From assembly GCA_019054805.1 (NCBI GenBank), contig JAHQIY010000021.1, positions 876,001 to 940,000 on the forward strand: DNA of 64,000 bases. Reading direction: 5' to 3'. The position numbers and the translations under genes were made by a program. The notes under the pieces were generated by a model that was not told where the DNA came from, did no database searches, and saw nothing but the letters and a program-made list of their open reading frames with translations. Positions within the stretch are counted from its first letter, which is position 1, and every line of letters starts with the position of its first letter. The DNA comes from Brachionus manjavacas. Lineage: Eukaryota; Rotifera; Eurotatoria; Ploima; Brachionidae. Shown here one piece after another: positions 1 to 8,025 of the stretch.

Positions 1-44
1 ATTTTTAGATTTTTAAAATATTTTTATAAAAATATTTTTTTTTG

Positions 45-73
45 TTGAAAATATAAAAAATATACTGTAATAT
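45..73 (+). promoter_or_regulatory. Promoter of tRNA-Thr
   Basis: TTGAAA at 45-50 is separated by 17 bp from TAATAT at 68-73, and the tRNA begins 22 bp further on. This is a sigma-70 type layout in an otherwise AT-only stretch, so the match is inferred and not proven. Confidence 0.55.
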
Positions 74-95
74 AATTTTGTATGAAAATATAAAT

Positions 96-172
96 GCCGG
101 ATTAGCTCAGCTGGTAGCAGCGGCTGATTTGTAATCAGTAGGTCGGGAGTTCGAATCTCTCATCCGGCACCA
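96..172 (+). tRNA. tRNA-Thr (UGU)
   Basis: The cloverleaf can be folded by eye: a 7-bp acceptor stem (96-102 with 162-168), discriminator A, and an encoded CCA at 170-172. The anticodon TGT is at 130-132 in a 7-base loop, and the T arm has the TTCGAAT loop. The D stem is imperfect: the usual fourth pair is a C-C opposition. In many proteobacteria a tRNA-Thr stands in the same tRNA cluster as tRNA-Tyr, tRNA-Gly and tuf. Here 4 kb of accessory genes separates it from them. Confidence 0.93.
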
Positions 173-257
173 TTTTAAGTTAAACTTTCAAAAAATTATC
201 TTTTTTTATCATAATTATTATAAATTTTACAAAAATTACCTTTTAAAAAAATGCACT

Positions 258-278
258 TTTACAAAAAACATTTGTAAA
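258..278 (-). terminator. Possible terminator of mntH
   Basis: An 8-bp stem (TTTACAAA / TTTGTAAA) with a 5-base loop lies 36 bp past the mntH stop. On the minus strand a T-rich run follows about 7 bases later (245-251). The stem is AT-rich, so strength is uncertain. Confidence 0.4.
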
Positions 279-313
279 TTAATGGCTATATACAAAATAT
301 TATAACCATAACT

Positions 314-1552
314 TTACATGGTTGCTAGCAATATTATGTTTAAAATAGTAACCAATGTGGCACAACTAAATAAAATATAATTGGTGCTTTTAGAATTAGC
401 ATACTGTTGCATAACTGTTTTATTGCTAGTTAAATACAACTGCACAAATATAGTAATAGGTAACTGCATACTTAATATTACTTGCGAATAAATTAAACCC
501 ATTAAAGGATTTTTAATAAATAAAATTATTATAGTGGCTATAACCAAAGTTAAAACCACACCACCTTGCGTTAATTTACTAGATGGATTGTATTCTTTTT
601 TTAAAATACCACTAAAAACAATACCACCAGAAAGCCCAGCTGTAATGCTAGAAGCCACCCCCGCAAACAATAATGCAATAGCAAATACCAACCACGCATT
701 GTTGCCTAGCAGTGGTTTTAACAAGTCTGCTGCTTGCGATAATTCTTCTACTATAATAGATTGTTTAAAAAAAACTTCGGCGGCTAAAATAATAATAATG
801 CTATTAATAGCCCAACCTAAAATCATAGAAATTATAGTGTCTATAAATTCGTATTTTAATAGTTTTTGCTTAATTTTATTGTTGCTAAAGTGCCAATTTT
901 TGGTTTGTATAATTTCGGAATGTAAAAACAAGTTATGTGGCATTACCACCGCCCCTAAAGCCGCCACTATTAAGTATAAAGACCCCTGCGGAATATTAGG
1001 CACGGCCGAATTATAAATTACTTGTTGCCAATCTACATTAAACAATGTTAGTTCGTAAATAAAGCAAAAACCAATTATTGCTACAAACGAAATAATTAGT
1101 TTCTCTAGCCTTTTATAATTAGTAAATATTATTAAACCAACCACTAAAGCCAGTATTAAAAATGCAGAAAACTTAATACTAATGCTAAATAACATGTTTA
1201 TAGCAATTGCTGCCCCTAAAATTTCGGCAACGGCAGTAGAAATACTAGCTATAAAAGCACTACCTAATATACCTTTAGATAAATAATTAGGCAAATGCAA
1301 ATAAGTGTTTTCTGCTAAACAATAGCCTGTTGCTATACCCAAATGCGCCGAATTATGTTGTAAAATTATTAACATAATGGTAGATGCACTAATAACCCAC
1401 AATAATTTATACCCAAATAAAGACCCCGCCGCTAAATTTGCCGCCCAATTACCGGGGTCTATAAAGCCAACGGTAACTAAAATACCAGGCCCTAAGTATT
1501 TAAAAATTTTTAAGCCACGTATTTTTATAATAGAACTTATTAAACTGCCCAT
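314..1552 (-). CDS. mntH: NRAMP-family divalent metal transporter MntH
   Basis: This 412-residue polytopic inner-membrane protein is of normal length for bacterial MntH, a proton-coupled importer of Mn(II) and Fe(II). The first membrane segment carries the metal-binding DPGN motif (residues 32-35). The sixth carries the A-x-x-M-P-H signature (around residue 205), followed by N-L-F-L-H-S. The ATG at 1552 is preceded by an AAGG Shine-Dalgarno-like stretch. The gene stands alone, convergent with tRNA-Thr and downstream of the divergently controlled XRE/S24 regulator, which is read in the same direction with a 35-bp gap and could co-transcribe with it. No MntR-type or Fur-type box was recognised. 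Confidence 0.93.
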   Translation of the reverse strand: MGSLISSIIKIRGLKIFKYLGPGILVTVGFIDPGNWAANLAAGSLFGYKLLWVISASTIMLIILQHNSAHLGIATGYCLAENTYLHLPNYLSKGILGSAFIASISTAVAEILGAAIAINMLFSISIKFSAFLILALVVGLIIFTNYKRLEKLIISFVAIIGFCFIYELTLFNVDWQQVIYNSAVPNIPQGSLYLIVAALGAVVMPHNLFLHSEIIQTKNWHFSNNKIKQKLLKYEFIDTIISMILGWAINSIIIILAAEVFFKQSIIVEELSQAADLLKPLLGNNAWLVFAIALLFAGVASSITAGLSGGIVFSGILKKEYNPSSKLTQGGVVLTLVIATIIILFIKNPLMGLIYSQVILSMQLPITIFVQLYLTSNKTVMQQYANSKSTNYILFSCATLVTILNIILLATM

Positions 1553-1587
1553 TAAAGTAACCTTATATACAAATATTTATACATTAA

Positions 1588-2292
1588 TTATAATAGTTTT
1601 GTATTAATGCGTCCAACTATATTTGCAACCACGTTAAATATAATATCGTGCTGGTTTAAATTAATTTCTATAGAATCGTATTCTGCATTGCTAAAAATTA
1701 ATTTTACTAAGTAGGTATTTTTAAACTGTAATTTACAAATTAAATAATAATTATTATAGTTAACCAAGCAATAACCATTATAATTGTTTTGATTAACCTT
1801 TTTAGCTATAACGGTATCTTTAGGGTTTATTGTGGGTTTCATTGTATCGGTTTGGGCTATAAATGCAAAAATATCGTTATCTATAAACGATAAATTAAAT
1901 TCGTTTTTAAACCATTCGGCATCTAAGGTTAGTGTTTGTTGGCTATGCAGTATATTTTGGTGCATATAAATACCGTTGCCTACTTCTTGTTCTGATTTAT
2001 ACAAAGGCAAGCAAACATTTTTAGCTAAATCTTTTTCTTTAGCTCCGTATTCTTGGCTTATGTCTTTTAAGTCTATTTGCAAAATAGATGCAATTTTTTG
2101 CAAAACCGGTAAACTAGGGGTATTATTGCCACTTAAATACCTAGAAACCGTAGCTTGCGTAACACCTAAATAGTTAGCAAAGTCTATTTGGTTGCTAAAT
2201 TTGGTTTTCATAGCGTTTTCTATTAAACTTTTAACTTTTGTGTTGTTAGATTTTCCGCTAATGTTGGTTTTTTTTATAACATTTTTTGCCAT
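1588..2292 (-). CDS. XRE/S24-type (LexA/CI-like) transcriptional repressor
   Basis: A 234-residue two-domain regulator. Residues about 33-72 form an XRE helix-turn-helix (F-A-N-Y-L-G-V-T-Q-A-T-V-S-R-Y-L-S-G). Residues about 135-230 resemble the S24 peptidase fold of LexA and CI repressors. The usual G-D-S-M nucleophile motif reads T-D-T-M (Thr150), and a Lys at about 187 sits where the catalytic Lys is expected. Self-cleavage may therefore be lost or use Thr. I chose the ATG at 2292, which has AGG upstream; the frame stays open upstream to a TTG at 2325. It is divergent from the DeoR gene across a 228-bp region that holds repeated TATACAC motifs. Target genes are unknown; mntH is 35 bp downstream. 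Confidence 0.8.
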   Translation of the reverse strand: MAKNVIKKTNISGKSNNTKVKSLIENAMKTKFSNQIDFANYLGVTQATVSRYLSGNNTPSLPVLQKIASILQIDLKDISQEYGAKEKDLAKNVCLPLYKSEQEVGNGIYMHQNILHSQQTLTLDAEWFKNEFNLSFIDNDIFAFIAQTDTMKPTINPKDTVIAKKVNQNNYNGYCLVNYNNYYLICKLQFKNTYLVKLIFSNAEYDSIEINLNQHDIIFNVVANIVGRINTKLL

Positions 2293-2316
2293 AACTATAC
2301 CTATGTTTATACGTGT

Positions 2317-2520
2317 TATACACAATATATTTTTTACTTAATATATACTTTATATACACTATTTTAATGGTTATTAAAACTAATATTATACACTATAATA
2401 CAAAATATTTTATATTTTATAGTAAATTGCTTTGTATTTGTTTTTATTTTGTTGTATAATGATAATTACAGTGTAAAAAACACAAATCTTAACATTTATT
2501 AATAAACAAAGTATACACAC
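2317..2520. repeat. Repeated TATACAC operator-like motifs
   Basis: TATACAC(A/T)AT occurs at 2317-2326, 2353-2362 and 2387-2396, spaced 36 and 34 bp, and TATACACAC abuts the DeoR start codon at 2512-2520. They lie in the divergent promoter region of the XRE/S24 repressor and the DeoR regulator, so they are candidate operators. AT-rich background makes some chance copies possible. Confidence 0.4.
2432..2460 (+). promoter_or_regulatory. Promoter of the DeoR-family gene
   Basis: TTGTAT at 2432-2437, a 17-bp spacer and a consensus TATAAT at 2455-2460. Transcription would start near 2467 and leave a leader of about 54 bases before the ATG at 2521. Confidence 0.6.
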
Positions 2521-3303
2521 ATGTTATTAGATAAAAGACGCCAAGAGATAATTAAACTTGCAGAGCTAAGGCAGGGTATATCAATTAAAGATTTAGCAGA
2601 TCACTTTAAAGTTTCTACCATGACTATTTTAAGAGACATTAAAGTACTAGAAGAGCGTAGCTTAATAGAATCGGTAAGAGGGGGCGTATTACCGTTAGAT
2701 GTACACAAGGCGGCAAACAACTACGCTAATTATTACGAGTATAAAAAACGTTCTGCTATGTTAGAAAAACAAGACATTGCATCGTGGTGCGTAGATAATT
2801 TAGTGCAAGATAGAATGATTTTAGCCCTAGAAGGAGGTTCTTCTGTAGCTTCGTTAATTAGGTTTTTAAATAATAAAAAACGTATAACCGTATTAACTAA
2901 CGGCTTTTTTGTAGCACAAGAGGCATTATCGCACTTAAACGAATCTAGCAAAGTAATTTTAAGCGGTGGTTTAATAGAAAAATCTTCGTACGTAATGGTA
3001 GGGCCAGACGCCGAAACCTTTTTTAACGATAAATACATAGACATTGCTTTTATTAGCTGTGTAGCATTTGATTTAAACGTAGGGCCAATGGATTCTAACC
3101 CGTTAGATATTCAGGTAAAAAAAGCTATGATTAAAAACGCTAAAAAAAGAGTATTACTACTAGATACCACTAAGTTTGATAGAAGATCTATTTTACCAAC
3201 CATAGCATTAAACGAAGTTAATACTATAGTTACTAACAAAAATATAGACGATGATATTAAAAAAGCATTACTTTCTTTTGGTATAGAAACACATTTTGTA
3301 TAA
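2521..3303 (+). CDS. DeoR/GlpR-family transcriptional regulator
   Basis: 260 residues, the usual length of DeoR-type regulators of sugar and sugar-phosphate use. The N-terminal winged helix-turn-helix (residues about 5-60, with D-L-A-D-H-F-K-V-S and the R-x-I-K-x-L-E segment) is followed by a DeoRC effector domain. That domain has the phosphosugar-binding G-G-S-S stretch, the T-N-G and L-S-G-G strands, and the D-T-T-K-F-D motif near the end. The effector and targets cannot be read from the sequence: no sugar operon lies beside it. It is divergent from the S24 repressor and may autoregulate. No clear Shine-Dalgarno sequence is seen before the ATG. Confidence 0.85.
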   Translation: MLLDKRRQEIIKLAELRQGISIKDLADHFKVSTMTILRDIKVLEERSLIESVRGGVLPLDVHKAANNYANYYEYKKRSAMLEKQDIASWCVDNLVQDRMILALEGGSSVASLIRFLNNKKRITVLTNGFFVAQEALSHLNESSKVILSGGLIEKSSYVMVGPDAETFFNDKYIDIAFISCVAFDLNVGPMDSNPLDIQVKKAMIKNAKKRVLLLDTTKFDRRSILPTIALNEVNTIVTNKNIDDDIKKALLSFGIETHFV

Positions 3304-3353
3304 AATATACAAAGCGATTCGCAAAATTAATGTAATTTAGCTTTTTGTAATAT

Positions 3354-4112
3354 TTATAAATTATTTTTACTTACCTCGTACATAGCAATGGCGGCCGCAT
3401 TACTAATATTTAGGCTATCTACACTGTTGCTGTGTATGGGTATTTTTACCACAAAATCACATTTTTTTTCGGTTAAAGCTTTTAAACCTTCGCCTTCTGC
3501 CCCCATAACCAATACGGTTTTATTAAATGTTTGCATAGTGTTTATGGTGGTATTAGTATTGGCAGACAAACCAACTACCCAAAAGTTGTGCTTTTTTAGT
3601 TCTTCTAAAGCTTGCACCAAGTTAGGTACAGTAATAATGTTTATAGCATCCATTGCTCCAGAGCTAGCTTTAACCATTGCAGAAGTTTCGTTATAAATAT
3701 TTTTTAACATAATTATATGGTTAAACCCAAACGCCACTGCAGAACGCACAACAGCACCTATATTACGGGTATCGGTCACGTTATCTAACGCTATTACGTT
3801 GCAAGTGCTTAAATTACTAGAGTTTAGTATTAGGCTTTGTAAACTAACAGGGTTTAATTTGCTACAATGCAAAATATAACCTTGGTGCACTTCATCCGAT
3901 TCGGTAATTTCTGCAATTTGATTTTTAGTAACAATACATAGTTTAGGCAATAAGTTAGGAGCAATGTTTTGTAAAAAATCTTTGGTTTCTGCAAAGTTTT
4001 GTTGCAAAACCATTATTTTATAAATATTGCGTTTTTTATTTGTTATAGCACTAAATACCGAATGTTTACCAAATATTAACATTCCTTTATTATAATTTTG
4101 TTTTTGTACCAT
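3354..4112 (-). CDS. rlmB: TrmH/SpoU-family 23S rRNA 2'-O-methyltransferase RlmB
   Basis: 252 residues with the SPOUT trefoil-knot methyltransferase motifs. Motif 1 is L-D-N-V-T-D-T-R-N-I-G-A-V-V-R-S-A, motif 2 is L-V-M-G-A-E-G-E-G-L, and motif 3 is I-P-I-H-S-N-S-V-D-S-L-N-I-S-N-A-A. An N-terminal L30e-like substrate-binding part occupies residues about 10-90. RlmB methylates the ribose of G2251 (E. coli numbering) in the 23S rRNA P loop, using S-adenosylmethionine. Its position beside tRNA-Tyr, tRNA-Gly and tuf is typical of alphaproteobacteria, which supports RlmB over the related TrmH. It is convergent with the DeoR-type gene. Confidence 0.88.
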   Translation of the reverse strand: MVQKQNYNKGMLIFGKHSVFSAITNKKRNIYKIMVLQQNFAETKDFLQNIAPNLLPKLCIVTKNQIAEITESDEVHQGYILHCSKLNPVSLQSLILNSSNLSTCNVIALDNVTDTRNIGAVVRSAVAFGFNHIIMLKNIYNETSAMVKASSGAMDAINIITVPNLVQALEELKKHNFWVVGLSANTNTTINTMQTFNKTVLVMGAEGEGLKALTEKKCDFVVKIPIHSNSVDSLNISNAAAIAMYEVSKNNL

Positions 4113-4249
4113 GTGTACTCTTTAATATGCTTAAAATGTATTAATTTTATATGTTTGTAATAATTAAGTATACATTATATAAAAATATATGTTGTAAATT
4201 TTTATTATTAATATTATTATTATGTTGTAAGCAAAATGTTTTTACTTAT

Positions 4250-4279
4250 TTGTTAGTTGCATGTAGCAATTAGTAAATA
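4250..4279 (+). promoter_or_regulatory. Probable promoter of the tRNA-Tyr / tRNA-Gly / tuf unit
   Basis: TTGTTA at 4250-4255, an 18-bp spacer and TAAATA at 4274-4279, with tRNA-Tyr starting 17 bp downstream. The boxes are imperfect. Confidence 0.4.
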
Positions 4280-4295
4280 TAACTAGTTTTAATAA

Positions 4296-4381
4296 GGATG
4301 GGTGCCCGAGTGGCTAAAGGGGGCTGACTGTAAATCAGTTGACGTGAGTCTACGTAAGTTCGAATCTTACCCCATCCACCA
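4296..4381 (+). tRNA. tRNA-Tyr (GUA)
   Basis: Class II tRNA with a long variable arm. Acceptor stem 4296-4302 pairs with 4371-4377, anticodon GTA is at 4330-4332, and CCA is encoded at 4379-4381. It is followed by tRNA-Gly and tuf, as in many proteobacteria. Confidence 0.95.
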
Positions 4382-4460
4382 TTAAAATTTCTAAAAAAAT
4401 CATTTTAGCAATAATTAATTTAAAAACTATAAATGTTATAAATATTAGTGTTTAATTTGT

Positions 4461-4534
4461 GCGGGCGTAGCTCAATGGTAGAGCCGAAGCCTTCCAAGCT
4501 TAAGACGAGGGTTCGATTCCCTTCGCCCGCTCCA
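4461..4534 (+). tRNA. tRNA-Gly (UCC)
   Basis: Acceptor stem GCGGGCG (4461-4467) pairs with CGCCCGC (4524-4530). The anticodon TCC is at 4493-4495, the T loop is TTCGATT and CCA is encoded at 4532-4534. It lies 77 bp upstream of the first tuf gene. Confidence 0.95.
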
Positions 4535-4611
4535 ATAAAAATTATATTAATACACTAAAATAAAAAACTATATAGTAAGTTACATAGCAAATACAATAGG
4601 AGAAGTGTAAG

Positions 4612-5802
4612 ATGGCTAAAGATAAGTACGAGAGAACGAAACCGCATGTTAACATAGGCACAATAGGCCATGTGGATCATGGTAAAACGTCATTAACGGC
4701 GGCGTTAACAAAGATATTAGGAGAAACAGGTGGTGGAGAGTTTGTATCATACGAAGAGATAGATAAGTCTCCTGAAGAGAAGGCTAGGGGTATAACAATT
4801 AGTGCATCGCATGTGGAGTACGAGACAGCTACAAGGCATTATGCGCATGTGGATTGTCCGGGGCATGCTGATTATATTAAGAATATGATAACTGGAGCTG
4901 CGCAAATGGACGGAGCTATATTGGTGGTTAGTGCAACAGACGGCCCTATGCCACAAACCAGAGAGCATATATTGTTGGCAAAGCAAGTTGGTGTACCTGC
5001 AATAGTAGTGTTTATGAATAAAGTGGACATGGTAGAAGATAGCGAGTTGGTGGATTTGGTTGAGATGGAAGTAAGAGACTTATTAAATAAGTATGATTTT
5101 CCTGGGGATGATACGCCAATAATTAAAGGTAGTGCGTTGTGTGCGTTAGAAGGCAAGCAACCGGAGTTAGGGAAGGAAGCTATATTAAAGTTAGCAGAGG
5201 CTATAGATACGTTTATACCTATGCCGTCTAGACCTAAAGACAAAACGTTTTTAATGCCAATAGAAGATGTATTTTCTATAAGTGGAAGGGGAACTGTTGT
5301 AACTGGAAGGATAGAGCAGGGAGTTGTTAAAGTTGGAGAAGAGATAGAGATAGTTGGATTAAAAGATACGGCTAAAACAACGTGTACTGGTGTAGAGATG
5401 TTTAGGAAGTTGTTGGATGAGGGTGAAGCTGGAGATAACGTTGGAGTGTTGTTAAGAGGAACTAAGAGAGAAGAAGTGGAGCGTGGTCAGGTATTGGCTA
5501 AGCCAGGAAGTATAAAAGCGTATACAAATTTTGAGTGTGAGGCTTATATATTGAATAAAGAAGAAGGTGGAAGACATACGCCGTTTTTTGCAAACTATCG
5601 TCCACAGTTTTATTTTAGAACAACCGACGTAACAGGAACAGTGCAGTTACCTGCAGGTGTAGAGATGGTAATGCCTGGAGATAACATAAAGTTTGAAGTT
5701 GAGTTAATAGTTCCTGTAGCTATGAACGAGCAATTACGTTTTGCTATTAGAGAAGGTGGCAGAACTGTAGGTGCTGGTATTATTTCTAAAATTATAAAAT
5801 AG
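4612..5802 (+). CDS. tuf: Elongation factor Tu, copy 1
   Basis: 396 residues, full length. EF-Tu is the GTPase that delivers aminoacyl-tRNA to the ribosomal A site. The G1 motif GHVDHGKT (residues about 19-26), switch-1 A-R-G-I-T-I, the D-C-P-G-H motif and N-K-V-D are all intact, followed by beta-barrel domains 2 and 3. AGGAG lies upstream of the ATG. The protein is identical to the copy at 20707, and the DNA differs at only three silent sites (4782, 4797, 4830). Codon choice differs from neighbouring genes: GAG, AAG, GGA and ATA are far more frequent. It lies between tRNA-Gly and tRNA-Trp. Confidence 0.98.
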   Translation: MAKDKYERTKPHVNIGTIGHVDHGKTSLTAALTKILGETGGGEFVSYEEIDKSPEEKARGITISASHVEYETATRHYAHVDCPGHADYIKNMITGAAQMDGAILVVSATDGPMPQTREHILLAKQVGVPAIVVFMNKVDMVEDSELVDLVEMEVRDLLNKYDFPGDDTPIIKGSALCALEGKQPELGKEAILKLAEAIDTFIPMPSRPKDKTFLMPIEDVFSISGRGTVVTGRIEQGVVKVGEEIEIVGLKDTAKTTCTGVEMFRKLLDEGEAGDNVGVLLRGTKREEVERGQVLAKPGSIKAYTNFECEAYILNKEEGGRHTPFFANYRPQFYFRTTDVTGTVQLPAGVEMVMPGDNIKFEVELIVPVAMNEQLRFAIREGGRTVGAGIISKIIK

Positions 5803-5835
5803 TAAAAACCTTATGGTTTTACAGCTAAGGCATAT

Positions 5836-5911
5836 AGGAGTGTAGCTCAATTGGCAGAGCATCGGTCTCCAAAACCGAGGGCTGGGGGTTCAAATCCCTC
5901 CTCTCCTGCCA
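5836..5911 (+). tRNA. tRNA-Trp (CCA)
   Basis: Cloverleaf with anticodon CCA at 5869-5871, discriminator G at 5908 and an encoded CCA at 5909-5911. The sixth acceptor pair is a T-T mismatch; the other six pairs form. Its place between tuf and secE is standard for alphaproteobacteria. Confidence 0.94.
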
Positions 5912-5950
5912 TTTGCTTTAGCGTTGTTAATAAATTAACATGTGGTTTGT

Positions 5951-6154
5951 ATGATAACAAATGTAATAAAGTTTTTTAGTTTAGTAAAGCAAGAATTTTT
6001 TAAGATTACTTGGAGTGATAGAAAACAAGCAGTTTCTATCACTTTAATGGTATTTGTAATGGTGTTTATTACCGCCATGTACTTTTTTGCACTAGACTGG
6101 GTGTTATCCTCTGTGGTTAAGTTTTTGTTAAATTTAGCAACCAATTTTAATTAG
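5951..6154 (+). CDS. secE: Preprotein translocase subunit SecE
   Basis: A short single-span membrane protein (67 residues from the ATG at 5951; an in-frame GTG at 5942 would add three residues). SecE clamps SecY in the SecYEG channel. The amphipathic segment before the membrane span carries the family motif K-Q-E-F-F-K-I-T-W-S-D-R-K (the usual form is E-x-x-K-V-x-W-P-x-R-K), and one hydrophobic helix follows. The length matches alphaproteobacterial SecE, which lacks the two extra helices of the E. coli protein. It sits in its usual place between tRNA-Trp and nusG. No strong ribosome-binding site is visible for either start. Confidence 0.92.
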   Translation: MITNVIKFFSLVKQEFFKITWSDRKQAVSITLMVFVMVFITAMYFFALDWVLSSVVKFLLNLATNFN

Positions 6155-6173
6155 GTTAAAAAGGATTTATTTC

Positions 6174-6722
6174 ATGTTTAATTGGTATATTTTACAAGTT
6201 TATTCTAGCTTTGAAAACCGTGTGGTTGAATCTATACAAGAGCTTGTAAAAAAACGTAATATAGAGGGGCAAATTAAAGAAATTTTAGTTCCAACTCAAG
6301 ATGTTTCGCAAGTACGCTACGGTAAAAAAGTTAATCTTAAAAAAAAGTTTTTACCAGGTTATGTATTGCTAAATATGGAAATGACAGAAGAACTATATTT
6401 GTTAATAAGATCTTTACCTAGGGTGTCTTCGTTTGTTGGGGGTGTATCTAATGCAGGGTTGCCTTTTGCGGTTAGCCAACAAGAAGTAGATAAGTTGCTA
6501 GCTAGCGTTTCGGAACAATCTAACACGCAAGAACAAGAACTAATACATTTTGAAGTGGGCGAATCTTTAAATATTATATCAGGGCCGTTTGCATCTTTTA
6601 CAGGATCTATAGAAGATATTGATTCTGAAAAAAAGAAGCTAAGGTTATCGGTTTCTATATTTGGAAGATCTACCCCTGTAGAATTAGAGTACCACCAAGT
6701 TGAAAAAATTGAAAACAAATAA
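6174..6722 (+). CDS. nusG: Transcription termination/antitermination factor NusG
   Basis: 182 residues. NusG binds the clamp of RNA polymerase, suppresses pausing and links the polymerase to Rho or to ribosomal protein S10. The N-terminal NGN domain starts W-Y-I-L-Q-V-Y-S-S-F-E and contains F-L-P-G-Y-V-L-L. The C-terminal KOW domain (about residues 125-180) contains G-P-F-A-S-F-T-G-S-I. An AAGGA sequence precedes the ATG. It is 19 bp after secE, an almost universal pair. The rplK promoter follows in the 154-bp gap downstream. Confidence 0.96.
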   Translation: MFNWYILQVYSSFENRVVESIQELVKKRNIEGQIKEILVPTQDVSQVRYGKKVNLKKKFLPGYVLLNMEMTEELYLLIRSLPRVSSFVGGVSNAGLPFAVSQQEVDKLLASVSEQSNTQEQELIHFEVGESLNIISGPFASFTGSIEDIDSEKKKLRLSVSIFGRSTPVELEYHQVEKIENK

Positions 6723-6751
6723 TACTTAATTAACGCTAAGTTAACTAAAAA

Positions 6752-6780
6752 TTGACTAAAGTGTTTTTTTGTGTTACAAT
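6752..6780 (+). promoter_or_regulatory. Promoter of the rplKAJL-rpoBC operon
   Basis: TTGACT at 6752-6757, a 17-bp spacer and TACAAT at 6775-6780. It matches sigma-70 boxes closely and precedes a leader of about 90 bases before rplK. Confidence 0.75.
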
Positions 6781-6812
6781 AAATAATATTATATTTTTAT
6801 AATATAAAACTA

Positions 6813-6843
6813 TTGCAGTAGATAAGCCAAAGTCGCACTGCAA
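6813..6843 (+). promoter_or_regulatory. rplK leader hairpin, candidate L1 autoregulatory site
   Basis: TTGCAGT (6813-6819) pairs perfectly with ACTGCAA (6837-6843) around a 17-base loop that contains GATAAG. It lies between the promoter and rplK, where ribosomal protein L1 binds the L11-operon mRNA in E. coli. The link to L1 is inferred from position only. Confidence 0.4.
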
Positions 6844-6876
6844 CTCTTTAAAAATCTGTTTATATAGGAGTTTACA

Positions 6877-7302
6877 ATGGCAAAAAAAGTTCAAACCTAC
6901 ATAAAATCTCAAGTAGCGGCGGGGCAAGCCTCTCCAGCTTCTTTAGGTTCTACATTAGGCCCTGCGGGTATAAATATTATGGAATTTTGTAAAGCGTTTA
7001 ATGCTGCTACTCAGTCTATGGAAGCCGGTATGCCAATACCTGTTGTAATAACTGTGTTTGTGGATAAAACCTTTACATTTATAACCAAAACGCCTCCGGT
7101 TACCTATTTTTTAAAAAAATTCGCTAATATTAAATCTGGTTCGTCTACAACAGGTAGAACGCTGGTTGGTGAAATTTCTGAAGAAAAAATTGCAGAAATT
7201 GCTAACTTAAAAATGGTAGATTTAAACGCAAAAGACATGGAAGGAGCGTGCTCTATGATTAGAGGTTCGGCAAAATCTATGGGCTTAAAGGTAGTGGGGT
7301 AA
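6877..7302 (+). CDS. rplK: 50S ribosomal protein L11
   Basis: 141 residues. L11 forms the base of the GTPase-associated stalk on 23S rRNA helix 43/44. The C-terminal rRNA-binding domain is ordinary. The N-terminal loop is not: where nearly all bacteria have a Pro-rich P-x-P-P-V-G-P-A-L-G-Q stretch, this protein has [12 protein letters not shown] (residues 20-31), one residue shorter and without the two or three conserved prolines. Those prolines contact thiostrepton and act in factor-dependent stalk movement. The frame and flanking [10 protein letters not shown] motif are intact, so this is divergence, not error. AGGAG lies before the ATG. Confidence 0.96.
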   Translation: MAKKVQTYIKSQVAAGQASPASLGSTLGPAGINIMEFCKAFNAATQSMEAGMPIPVVITVFVDKTFTFITKTPPVTYFLKKFANIKSGSSTTGRTLVGEISEEKIAEIANLKMVDLNAKDMEGACSMIRGSAKSMGLKVVG

Positions 7303-7305
7303 AGT

Positions 7306-8007
7306 ATGGCTAAATTATCTAAAAGATTAAAAAAATTAAAAAGCGCTGTAGATTTTAACAAATCTTATAGCGTTGCAGAAGCTATTAAATTAATTAAAGA
7401 GCACAGCAGTGTTAAGTTTGTAGAAACTTTAGATGTAGCGGTTGCTTTAGGTGTAGATTCGCAAAAATCTGACCAATTGGTTAGAGGGGTTTCGCAATTA
7501 CCAGGTGGTACCGGCAAAACTGTTAGAGTAGCAGTTTTTGCAACTGGCGATAAAGCCAAAGAAGCAACAGAAGCCGGTGCGGATGTTGTTGGTGCTGCAG
7601 ATTTAGTAGAAGAAGTAGCAAAAGGCAATATTAATTTTGATAAATGTATTGCTACGCCAGATATGATGTTATTATTGGGTAAAGTTGCTAAAATTTTAGG
7701 CCCTAAAGGTTTAATGCCTAATGCTAAACTAGGAAGCGTTACTGTAAATGTTAAAGACGCTGTAACTGCCGCAAAAGGCGGGCAGGTTGAGTTTAGAGCA
7801 GAAAAAGGCGGTATAGTGCATTGTGGCGTTGGTAAATTAGATTTTGCCGACAATGTATTAGAAGAAAACGTTAAAGCTTTGCTAGATTCTTTAATTAAAG
7901 CAAAGCCGGCTGCTTCTAAAGGGTTGTATTTAAGAAGAGCTTATTTATCTTCTACAATGGGGTTTGCTTTAAGGGTAGATTTATCTAGTGTAGTTAAGGT
8001 AATATAG
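7306..8007 (+). CDS. rplA: 50S ribosomal protein L1
   Basis: 233 residues, normal length. L1 forms the mobile stalk next to the E site and in many bacteria represses its own operon by binding the rplK leader mRNA. Family features include the C-terminal-half motif G-P-K-G-L-M-P-N-A-K and the end motif T-M-G-F-A-L-R-V-D. The start lies 3 bp after the rplK stop, which indicates translational coupling. The 180-bp gap downstream carries the L10 leader. Confidence 0.97.
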   Translation: MAKLSKRLKKLKSAVDFNKSYSVAEAIKLIKEHSSVKFVETLDVAVALGVDSQKSDQLVRGVSQLPGGTGKTVRVAVFATGDKAKEATEAGADVVGAADLVEEVAKGNINFDKCIATPDMMLLLGKVAKILGPKGLMPNAKLGSVTVNVKDAVTAAKGGQVEFRAEKGGIVHCGVGKLDFADNVLEENVKALLDSLIKAKPAASKGLYLRRAYLSSTMGFALRVDLSSVVKVI

Positions 8008-8025
8008 TAAAAATTATTAAAAATT

